A stretch of 64,000 nt of DNA from Adiantum capillus-veneris. Lineage: Eukaryota; Streptophyta; Polypodiopsida; Polypodiales; Pteridaceae. Below are positions 25,656 to 35,095 of this stretch, piece after piece (position 1 is the first letter of the stretch; each line of letters starts with the position of its first letter). Made by a program: the position numbers and the translations under genes. Where the stretch lies: NCBI GenBank assembly GCA_014529385.2, contig CM043964.1, positions 103,051,587 through 103,115,586 on the forward strand. Direction: 5' to 3'. The notes under the pieces are model-generated. The model was not told the origin of the DNA, did no database searches, and saw nothing but the letters and a program-made list of their open reading frames with translations.

Positions 25656-26520
25656 TATTGTAGTCACATATTGCTTAAGTTGGTCAAACCTTTCTTGGTG
25701 TAATGGTTTCCAGCTTATCTTCACTCCTTTCTTCAGAAGGTCAATCAAGGATGAAGCGACCGCTACATAATCCTTTATAAAGATTTTGTAACAACCTCTA
25801 ATTCCCAAGAATCCTCTAAGATCACTTGCATTAAATGGTTGAGGCTATTCAATAATTTCTTGAACTTTAGCAGGGTCCATTGAGATTCTTTCATGCGAAA
25901 CAATAAATCCCAAATATGTAATCCTCGAAGTGAAGAATGAACACTTGCTCATCTTTGCATATAGCTTCCTGAGGTGGCCTTCATGTTCTTCTTCATACAG
26001 TGAGTAGATTAGAATATCATCAAAGAAGACAAGGAAAAAATTGTGTAGGTAAGGCCTCAAGATATCATGCATCAATCTATTGAATGTATCCGTGGAATTA
26101 GTAAGAACAAATGACATTACTATAAACTCAAAATGCCCATATCGGGTGTTGAAAGTTGTCTTTCAAATATCTGGTTTCTTTATTCTAATAAATGATACTA
26201 ACGAGATCTTATATAAATCTTTGAGAAGACCTTGGATCCATGTAGTCTATCCCACAAATCGTCAATTCGTGGTATAGGATAGTTGTTCTTAACTATTACT
26301 TGGTTCAATCCTCTATAATCAATACAAAGTCAAAGAGTTCCATCTTTCTTCTTTTGAAAAAGTACAGGTGCTCCCCAACTTGACTCACTTGGTCTAATAA
26401 ATCTATGTTCTATGAGTTGATGAAGTTGCTCCTTCAATTCAATGGCATTTGGTAGAGCCATTTTATAAGGTCTCTTTGACATAGATTCACTTCTTGGGAG
26501 AATCTCATGGTCAACTTCTT
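25656..26520 (-). pseudogene. Ty3/gypsy reverse transcriptase remnant
   Basis: Minus strand: a CYKIFIKDYVAVASSLIDLL thumb region near 25700-25790 with ERFDQLKQYVTT; the fingers/palm FVLTNSTDTFNRLMHDILRP near 26050-26110; and the catalytic box FFDDILIYS near 26003-26030. The two catalytic aspartates are present. ITYLGFIVS follows near 25915. Upstream pieces towards 26450 include EHRFI and LKEQLHQL-type segments. Stops and frame breaks make it non-functional. Confidence 0.8.
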
Positions 26521-26679
26521 GATTAGGAGGAAGAGAGGTGAGGTCTTTAGAAAGACATCTAAATAATCATGAAGCCAAGAGAGTTTTATAATGGTTCATT
26601 CTGGGTCGACTTTATTTAGCTTGACCTCAAATAATCGTTGTCCATCTCTCATACCTTCGAGTATACAATTTTATTTAAG

Positions 26680-28000
26680 TAATTGAATCCTTGGAATTTC
26701 ATTATTTCCATGTACTTTGACTTTCTTTTTCTAACTATCTCTAAAGTTTAAACTACCTTGGCCATAGTGGATGCTAGCATGAATTCTAGATTATCAATCC
26801 ATCCCAAGAATTCCATCATACATCCAAAGTGGTAGGGTTCTAAAGACAGTCGAAGTGGTGTTCCATCCTAGTTCAAAATCAAGGGTACGTTGGCCATAGT
26901 GGACGCTAGCATGGATTCTAGATTATCAATCCATACCAAGAATTCCATCATACATTCAAAGTGGTAGGGTTCTAAAGAAAGATGAAGTGATGTTCCCTCC
27001 TAGTTCAAAATCAAGGGTACCCATATAATATTGTGATGTTGATACCATGATCTTGCCATTAGCCAATTCTATTGTTATAGGTTGATCTTGTTTTTTATTC
27101 ACGTGCAACTTTTGCAAGCATTTTGGGGATTAAAGAGAATGAAAACTACCACAATCAATTAGGAGATTAAAATATTTACCTTGATGGGTGACTGGTGTTT
27201 GAAATACAACAAGATATCTTTGAGATATAGGGTTTTCAATAGCTGCATAAATAGCTGCTCTCTCTTCTTCTTCACCAAGGGTAGGCTCTCCTACAACTGA
27301 ATGTGCATGGGCATTCTTACCTTGACCTCTTCCAAATGCCCTGGCTACTCTTCCTTTTGTCTTTGTCTACTGCTGCTTTCCTATTAGTTAGATGTGGGTA
27401 TCTATTTTGATTATGTCCCAACTCTTCACTTTGGAAGCATAAAAAATCCAAGCATGAAGTATTTCGTACGTTAGTGGCATAAGCTCTTTGTGGTTTTCCA
27501 TTATTGTTTGAAAGTCTCATTGGTTGTCTAGCACCATTAAAACTTTGATACCATTCAACTCTCCTTCTAATCCCTTGCTCCTTAGTTAAGGGATCAGCTT
27601 GTAGTAAGACATCTTGCACATTGGTAGGTTTCATGGCTTCAAGTCGTGAGATAATTGGTTTTCTTAAACCTTGACAAAAATGGGCCACTTACTACTCCAT
27701 GGTCATTGGTGGAGCATAGTGCCTAATCGTTACAAACTTTGAGTAGTACTCTTCCAAGGATAATATGTATTGTTTCAAGATAAAGAACTCATTTATCTTT
27801 AATGCGTCATGGGTAGGAGGTAAGTATCTTTCCTTACTTATTTTTTAATCTCCCTCCAACTCTAGGAGTTCTGTAATACTCCCATGTCACGGCAATGTTG
27901 TTTTCACCATAACTTTGCTTCACCTGAGAGGTGAAACATCCATAACATCACTTGGTTTACAGGTGCGATCTTTGCAGCCATGAAGTAATCATCCATATCT
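26680..28000 (-). pseudogene. Ty3/gypsy gag and protease remnant
   Basis: Minus strand: gag residues AHFCQGLRKPIISRLEAM near 27640-27690, the NVQDVLLQADPLTKEQ stretch near 27590, and a degenerate zinc knuckle (CFQSEELGHNQNRYP, with the second and last cysteines lost) near 27410-27450. A protease-like region follows at about 26700-27200. The domain order gag-protease-RT-RNase H-integrase, read on the minus strand, is the Ty3/gypsy order. Confidence 0.7.
26758..27021. repeat. 132-bp tandem duplication in the gypsy protease region
   Basis: Units begin ttggccatagtgga at 26758 and 26890 and end caagggtac. They differ at about a dozen bases. 132 is a multiple of three, so the duplication adds 44 codons without changing frame. 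Confidence 0.9.
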
Positions 28001-29319
28001 TCAATTCATACTTTCGCATCCTTCTCAATATCAACACCCTCTGTTTTAAAACAAGGTGGTTGAATTTGTTTCAGCAAAAAATTATTCTCCTGAATTATCG
28101 TATAGATGGCATCGTTTTAAGGGTTTTCCAAAATATGTGCAATTAAGGGTTTTCCTAAATGTGCGCATGTATTAACATCAATGTTTATAATAAATTTAAA
28201 CACTAATTCCATTAAAAGTTGAATTACATGAAATTATCGATCATGACTTACCCAGTCCCCCCTTAAGACTCAATCACATGACTTAACCAGTTGCAGCTTA
28301 TCTCAACCACATGACATAACTAGTTACGACTTATCCAATCCATTAGAAATCAATCAGCTGACTTACGAGGTCAAACAATTCTTTTAAAGAAAAACAACTT
28401 GATTTACTATTCATAGAATCATAAAAAAGTCATATAGAGGTCTACAAAAGATGTCTCCATGAGTAACATAGTAGAGGTTTCAACCTTAACTATGATACAC
28501 ATCAGCTCACATGTCGTAAGATTTTGGTGGGTTGTGCCTTGGACATAGAAAATGATATATACACAAGAGGAAGCTTGGGGTGGCCAATAAAAAATTTCTT
28601 CTTCAAGGTTGATCAAGTATGATTGTTGATAACAATTTGATTGGCTGGATAATTGATGTCACTTTGTCATAAAACCATTAATCAAGGGTTGTGACTCCAT
28701 CAAGGGCCATTACATTAGTGGTGCTTTGTAAAATTGAAAGTATAGAGCCAACTTCAATTCTTCAGTCCATCTTATTTGGTGTAGGTCAATCTCCAAGTGT
28801 TCAATGTGACGTACTTGGATAGCAAAAGCTGATCCACAAACCCAATGACTTGTATATAGCCATGTAATTTGGTGGGTCAAAATCTATGTGAGGGCAAAAA
28901 TCTTGTCAAAACAAGTTCTCTCAAAATTTGAAGAGTGGTGATTGGCTAGCAGTGTGATACATATCTTTAAAAATAATTAAACAGTTGGTGTCCAACAATT
29001 TGTGCTACAAAAACAACATGATAACAATGTTAAGCTAAGTATGCATGCATTCAATCCCAAGAATACTACAGACTGCTGAGAAACCAAACCTTAAACCTAA
29101 GGCTCTAGCACTACAAGAGATACTTAAATTCCAACGTCAGATAACCGACATCAACTGCAAGGGTCGGTATATGTGTAGGTAAATCTAGAGGGACATCAAA
29201 TTTTAAAAAAAATTGATTTTCAAATTTTTGAGACCAATATCGATGCATATACCGGCGCTGATATCGATGCTACTTTGATCTGTCGATATTCACATTGATT
29301 TTCATGTGACATGTTGCAG
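28000..29319 (-). other. Gypsy 5' untranslated region and upstream gag, decayed
   Basis: Lies between recognisable gag and the primer site. No intact ORF; nothing else recognised. Confidence 0.4.
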
Positions 29320-29329
29320 TATGATACCA
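29320..29329 (-). promoter_or_regulatory. Primer binding site of gypsy element
   Basis: On the minus strand TGGTATCATA follows the inferred 5' LTR end after two bases. Only the first eight bases match the iMet tRNA complement. Confidence 0.55.
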
Positions 29330-29331
29330 AT

Positions 29332-30595
29332 TGTGAGGTCCCAAACCTGGAAGATTGGAGTGACTTGATAGTTAGCCTTTGTTTATTCTCAAGTTCAATT
29401 GACAACACCCTACTCCGATTCCACAAAGCAAGGATACAACCAAAAGAAGAGAAGAAGACCTCTATCTATCACTATTGTGTTGGTAAGGATCATACACCAC
29501 AAGCAAGTTGATAAATCAAAGGAATCTATGGAAAGATAATTCCTATATCATAAAGATAAAATAACATTGATATACTTAGAATCTATAAACAATGCCTTTT
29601 TCCCCACGTTTAAGAGGCACGACTGCCATTCATAAATCATAAACGTGATATGAGACTTATGCTTAACTAACTAATAGTTTAGTAAAAAGTATCTGACTAA
29701 TCAAGTCCAGCCATCCGTAGACATAGTTCCGTTTGAATACTAGTTTCCCACTTTGCACTCACCAGTTCTTCTTGTTTTTTATTTACTAACACATTGTTTT
29801 ACATGTACAAACAATGTTCCTTTATTAATTTTGAAAACAGGGTCTTTCATACATCCCTTCAAACGTCACAAAAACATTTCTTTCTTAAAAATAGGCTAAT
29901 GAAAAAAATCCTATATCTCAACAAAAAGAATTTTCCATAAGAGCTTGCCACTACAAATAGACTTTCTCTGTCTAACCAATATAACCTTTGCAAAGTATTT
30001 ACATATTTGCTAATCACAAAACACACAAACCTTCCCAATTGCTAACCGCAAGGGAGCATCTTGCTAATCGCAAGGCATTTTGCTAATGGCAAGGCATCTC
30101 AATAACCACAAGGAACAAAAAGAGAGTTGATAGCCTCAACTTATTCTCCACTTACTATAGTCCCATCTTGAAACAAGATATTCTTCCAGCAACTATGTTC
30201 TTTAAGTGACTCCTTAAACATGATTAACTAACTCCTAATATCAAACAAAGACAGTTTATCAAACAATAACCATTTATCAAACAATTAGCTCACTACTCTA
30301 TGAAATCATATGCTTGTTTCTTGTGACTCATAATCATGCTTCTTGGAACTCCTAAGCTTGACCTACCGGGTCATCATGTATAACAATGAAGAATTATAAA
30401 TTCATTTTACCGGATTAGCAACGTGTTCAACTACCTCCCGTGTTGAAGGTTGTGCGGCATTAACTTCTTTTGTAGACGACGCCTCCGCTTCAGCTACGAC
30501 TCGAGTAGTTGATACCTTTCTTTGTACCTTTCTTGGAGGAGGAGCGGTAGAAGCGTCCTTAGATATTTGAGTCACTTTCTTTGGGACCAATACGT
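29332..30595 (-). repeat. 5' LTR of gypsy element, truncated
   Basis: Starts TGTGAGG and aligns with 14947-16200. Similarity stops abruptly near 30595, so roughly half of the LTR, including its outer end, is missing. A 67-aa minus ORF (30402-30605) lies at the break; the matching part of the other LTR has stops, so I do not call it a gene. Confidence 0.7.
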
Positions 30596-30605
30596 TCGTG
30601 CGCAT

Positions 30606-31660
30606 TCATATATCTTCCTTGATGATGCTTATCATGCATCGGCTTTGTGTAGAGGGAGGTATCCCAAATCCCGAGAAGGTTTTTTCGAGTGATAACTAGA
30701 CCAAGCAAAAATTAGCAATGTACTATTTCAAAAAGCCCAAACTAGTCAAGGTACTTCTACATATTTCAATAATCATTCACATATGTGTTTTTATTTAGTT
30801 CTTACACTCTACCCAAGCCTAGATAGAGGTGGTGGACATTAAGTTCAAAATAGGTAATGGTAACATGTTGCAAAGGAGACAAAGGATTCAGCTAATGAGC
30901 AATTAGAAACTTCTCTTTAGTATTAATGTGGCTGATATTTCTTGTGTCAGAATGTAGTGACAAAGGGATGAGTGTGTATAATGCAGCTCATAGAAGCAAG
31001 ACCTATTTAGAACACAAGGGACAAGCTTACTAGAGTAAGGGTCCTCACAAACTAATTTCAAACCCAAGAAGTCACAAGGTATGGAACTAGGAATTGTCAC
31101 CATGGACTTGTTCAAAAAAGCATTATGAGGGTAGCCTACATGTTTTCATTGCAATTTCTACCACTATAACATCCACCTCAATCCTAGTTGTGTGCCATCT
31201 CTTTGTTTGTGTGTGTTTGTGTGCACATTAGGGCCAAAAACGACTCAAAAAGGGCTATTTGTTAATCTAAGGATTAAGGAATAGTCCAATAGTTATTTGA
31301 CACGTATACAAAAGTATGGCACTCTTGTCTCCTCTGTTGTGGGTTTTGGTGGTTCTATTTTTACGGAGAACTGCTAAATGTCTTGATCATAAGGCTGAAA
31401 CTGCTATTTTTGGGTGCTTTCGGCGAGAGAGCTCATTAAATTTGCAGCTCAAAGTAATGAAGTCTCATCTTTTATTCTATTTTATATTTCACAAAAGCGT
31501 TGTCAAAAGATACGAAATCTATGTCAGAAGGCTCTCAAAACAAGGGCATTAATGACAAATCACCTACTTTTTTCAAACGTATACCTTTCTCGCTCTCTAG
31601 TTTGTGAGAGGTTTTAAGTCTTTCCGTCTATACTTTCTTTCTTCTTCTCTAATCTCTGAG
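30606..31660. other. Noncoding, nothing recognised
   Basis: No gene supported. A promoter for the gene starting at 31666 may lie here, but I see no clear TATA box. Confidence 0.4.
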
Positions 31661-31665
31661 TTTCC

Positions 31666-32920
31666 ATGGCGTCTTTTGCACGTCACTCTTCACATAACAT
31701 AACTTCTTGTGACTTTCATAACGTTAGAGAGGATGGTCTTTGGAAGCCCATATCTTTTCGTGTGAATGACTGGTTAACAATGCTTCCTTCATGCAAAGGT
31801 GTACACAGAGGAAGAGAACTAAACGCGATAAAGTAAAAAACCATTGGAAAGGTCGTGTTCTTGCTTTCAAAGTGATTGACAATGGTTGGCTAGCTAAGGT
31901 TCAACATGTGTACATGGCCAAGGATATGGTGTATACTGAGAAGAACATCCCAAACTGCATTCTTACTGTAAGTACAAAAAGAACTATTTGATATAGTGAA
32001 TTTTTTTCATTATCCCATTGTTTTTCTCATTTTTGATTCCATTCCAGATATATTTCCTTCAACAGCTGTGGAATGGAAGCCTGTGAAGAGTCTAAGTGGG
32101 ACGTTCAAAGCAATGCATAAAGGGATTGCAGATGCTATGTATGCTGACAAGCCATCTTCCTTTTACAAAACAATGGATATGTTTGTCTATTTTACAGAAT
32201 ACAAAGTTCCATCACGAGAAGGTGCATATGGAGAACTACATCAGTTACCCATTCCCACCATAAGTTCACTTAACTGGGAAGCTCCTAATGCATGTACTAT
32301 ATCAAGCTTCAAATCCAAGATCAAAGAAGACATCCTTAAAGCTATGTCTCCGGGAAGGATATCAAGAAGGATTAAAGTTCAATGGTTCTTGCCTATACAT
32401 GTCTTTGTGGCATGTTTCAAAACAATGGACTTGCAGAGGACAAAGACGATGTGGCTTAATAGAAGACTTTCCATGACTGAACTGGATAATGTTCTTGGAG
32501 ACGGATGGAGCACCAAAGAAACTTTCCATATTGGTGAAAATATTAGTTGTAGAGTAAGCCCAAATTCTATGTCTATCTCATATCAACTACATCGTCAATC
32601 ATTAGTTCTGGGCTACGACTATAGGAGATGGAGAAGCAAATTAGGTAGCTGGGTTCCTCTCGACTCTGAGGAAATTGTCCAGAATTTGAACTAAAGGTCA
32701 CAGTCCATCCACACACCGAGTATAGATAGAAGCCTGATAGTAACAACAAATTGGAGACTAAATGATGTTAGAGAATATCTTTAGTTTCTTGATGAAACAT
32801 CTCTCGAGTATAGATTCAAAGTGGATGAAATTGTGGTGAGCACAAGGATGGAGAATTCAACCTCTTGCATCACATGCCTTCCCCCAAAAAGAGTTGTATT
32901 TGAGCCAATTGCAAGGACTT
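31666..32920 (+). pseudogene. Unrecognised spliced gene, broken
   Basis: An ORF opens at ATG 31666 (MASFARHSSHN) and runs to a frame change near 31790. The next frame reads KNHWKGRVLAFKVIDNGWLA. An 80-nt intron-like segment (GTAAGT at 31968, CCAG at 32044-32047) precedes a long open frame to 32694 containing GTFKAMHKGIADAMYADKPS and KVQWFLPIHVFVACFKTMD. Coding-like sequence (TRMENSTSCITCLPPKRVVF) continues near 32845-32920. The joined frames do not match at either junction, so indels have occurred. I recognise no domain. It is convergent with the protease gene ending at 33236 and may be the leftmost gene of the same large element. Confidence 0.5.
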
Positions 32921-33235
32921 GAAAAAACAAGTTCAATATTGTAATCATTTTGCAAATATATTTATCGTTTCTCTACATTATTGTAAACATTACTTATGTT
33001 TTGTTAAACTTACATGACATCATGATACACATTTAAGAATCGACAGTTGGTATTAAGTATTTGAAGTACAAAATTATGAATCACCAAAGGGTATATATAT
33101 ATGTTCATATGGACAAAATGAACAAAAGTGTACATAGCGTTTGTGGAGTACTCAATCATGAAGTTCCACTTTTCCTTTTTCCTGAGAGGATTTTGCATCC
33201 TCAGAGACCCTTTTCCTTTTGTGTTCAGAAGGGGG

Positions 33236-33877
33236 TTAAAGTTCAGGATTGGGTAGTGATGGTGACTTGGCAGGGGTTGGTGCTTTGGGCCCCTCAGGGC
33301 TTGGCACGGGTGACTTGGCAGGGGTTGGTGCTTTGGGCTCCTAAGGACTGGCTGGCTTGGGTGATTTGGCAACCTTCTTTGACAACATGAATGGTAGCTT
33401 GAAAGGTGAGCTAGGTGCCTCCCCCTTACTGTTCTTAAGTGTACAACGCTTTTGAACCTTGAATTCCAATGGTGAGTGGAATGGATGGCCCTTTGTATCT
33501 GCTCTTTTTTTTGCAGGGCTCTTAGTGGGTCTCTTCCCCTTGGCAGTCTTCTTGGTGGGACTCTTCCCCTTGGTAGGGATCTTGTTTTTGGTACGACTCT
33601 TCCCCTTGGCAGGGATCTTCTTCTTCGTGGGACTCTTCCCCTTTGCAGGACTCTTCTTGTGATCCTTTTTCTTTGTACGGATCTTCTTTGTACAGATCTT
33701 CTTTGTAGGACTTTTCTTCTTTTGATCCATTTTCTTTGCATCCAAACCTTTGGTGGCTCTACCTTTCTTTGGTGGAAAAGGAGATTCTGGATCATTTGGA
33801 TTTATTGATCTTTCCAAAACCATAGAAACAGCCTTCTCTCTCACCCACGTGACCCAAGACTCTGGATAGTCATGCAA
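33236..33877 (-). pseudogene. H1-like lysine-rich C-terminal exon of the Ulp1-like protein
   Basis: Last exon of the minus-strand gene. It begins after a good acceptor (poly-T then CAG) at 33878 and joins the preceding exon in phase, reading LHDYPESWVTWVREKAV. It then becomes very basic, with repeated KSPTKK, KSPAKGKSPTKK and KSPAKKR units. Serine/threonine-proline-x-lysine repeats of this kind are typical of linker-histone H1 tails and bind AT-rich DNA. An in-frame TAG at 33341-33343 interrupts it; the frame then stays open through two KAPTPAKSP repeats to TAA at 33236. This exon is present only once: the second copy of the duplicated unit starts to its right. Confidence 0.65.
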
Positions 33878-33960
33878 CTGAAAAAAATAGAAAAAGGAAC
33901 TAAAGGACATGATTACATACATACATAAAGCATCAAAATAAATACATGAGCCACACTTAC

Positions 33961-34140
33961 AGTGAGTGTAGTCATCCGGCACCTTGACTCAAGATATCTC
34001 CATGCATTTGCAAGCACCCTCCATCCACAAGATGTTGAGTCTGTCTCTGTAAAGGCACTTTTTGATTGTAGTACTTGAAAGCTTCTATATCATAATCCTT
34101 ATTTGTGGTACTCAGGTGACCAACAATAAGTTTGGTAGCA
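33961..34140 (-). pseudogene. Ulp1-like protease exon d (catalytic Gln and Cys)
   Basis: Exon between acceptor TTGCAG and donor GTAAGT. It opens in phase with exon c, reads KVPLQ (the Ulp1 glutamine motif), and then needs a one-base frame change to read DSTSCGWRVLANAWRYLES, which corresponds to the conserved Cys-Gly of the C48 family. The downstream frame joins the H1-like exon in phase. Both duplicated copies share the frameshift, so it predates the duplication. Confidence 0.6.
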
Positions 34141-34221
34141 CTGCAAGAAGACATTGAATCAAAAAGCTACTAATAGAAAACAATGGGCCATCATCAAGCA
34201 TAGATTATGCTTCATACTTAC

Positions 34222-34311
34222 AGTTTACTTTTCCCATGGATACTTGACAATGAATTCATAAATATAATATCTTTCTCCAAAAGATTGAAGATAATAAGAC
34301 TCCAATGTCCT
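34222..34311 (-). pseudogene. Ulp1-like protease exon c (catalytic His)
   Basis: A 90-nt exon with good splice sites (TTTTGTAG before, GTAAGT after). It joins exon b in phase to give GGHWSLIIFNLLEKDIIFMN. His-Trp-Ser-Leu is the catalytic-histidine motif of Ulp1/SENP (C48) cysteine proteases. The usual aspartate of the following (Y/V)-D-S-L is asparagine here (MNSL). Confidence 0.7.
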
Positions 34312-34383
34312 CTACAAAATAAAAAAAATTAGCTAAAAATACCACAAAATGTTAAAAATAGCATGTAAGGAGTTAAGATTTAC

Positions 34384-34542
34384 CCTTCAACATAGGGGTA
34401 TAATATGTAATTGTAGGTCAGCATGCTAAAATCATCAAAAAAACTTGAAAGGGTTCCTTGCTTGAAAAGGCATTGTGTCACTAGAGGGTGAAGTATGGAA
34501 ATTTGCATAGCTAGAGCCTCTGGAAGATCCCTTATAAGACAC
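34384..34542 (-). pseudogene. Ulp1-like protease exon b
   Basis: 159-nt exon, acceptor CTTTTCCAG, donor GTAAAT. It encodes the segment before the catalytic histidine (LPEALAMQISILHP, then YNYILYPYVEG). The phase is continuous from exon a through exon c, which supports the gene model. Confidence 0.65.
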
Positions 34543-34630
34543 CTGGAAAAGAAAACACAAGCCCCAATGAGCCCCTTGTGCCTAGACGCCTTGCACATGC
34601 ACTAATAATTATCAAAGGAGCAACACATAC

Positions 34631-34757
34631 CTGAGACAGATATAGAGCACAGTGTCACCAAGCTCAATGTTGGGATTTACAAGCATACTTGTGTCTTGAG
34701 GGAATATATCCAAATACGCCTCAGTATCTCCAAACAAGGAGACATCCACCACCATTT
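34631..34757 (-). pseudogene. Ulp1-like gene exon a, interrupted by copia insertion
   Basis: Minus strand: MVVDVSLFGDTEAYLDIF to a donor GTATGT at 34630. The 5' end of this exon is cut by the copia element inserted at the CATTT target. Before the insertion the sequence continued directly into DNA just downstream of the CENH3-like ORF (about 100 bp away, same strand), so the two were probably one transcription unit. Confidence 0.6.
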
Positions 34758-35079
34758 TGTAAAGAAAGAGGATGCAAGAGAGCTACACAAGACAAGCACA
34801 AAGCACACAGAGATGGAAAGCTTCTTCTTCTTCTTCACAGAAAAGAGAGTACAAAATGACTAAGTGCTAAAGCTGAAAAGTAGCACATATGTACATGCAG
34901 TCACTAAGTGTGAACTCGCTAGAAGCGTACTAGGCTGGCACTATATGTGTAGTCCAGCTGTAGAATCACTGGCAGAGATCCTCCATGTCGGTCACCTAAC
35001 GCGCCAGTGAGTAAATGCCGTAAACGGCCAAGACCCGTAGTGGATGCCAGCTCAAGGTGTAGAGATCGACATCTCAACA
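34758..35079 (-). repeat. 3' LTR of copia C, copy 1
   Basis: TG...CA ends; 322 bp; identical TSD on the outer side. About 2% different from the 5' LTR at 39715. Confidence 0.95.
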
Positions 35080-35095
35080 CTACCCCTCGAGCTCT
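35080..35095 (-). promoter_or_regulatory. Polypurine tract of copia C, copy 1
   Basis: Minus-strand gagctcgaggggtag abuts the 3' LTR. The equivalent in copy 2 reads gagggggag, so copy 1 has a G-to-T change in the tract. Confidence 0.75.

Noticed and set aside
30402-30605. 67-aa ORF in the truncated gypsy LTR
   Set aside because: The paired LTR region has stops and no domain is visible.
33010-33795. 261-aa Arg-rich minus ORF
   Set aside because: It is the out-of-frame shadow of the lysine-rich exon; the other frame joins its upstream exon in phase and shows S/T-P-x-K repeats.
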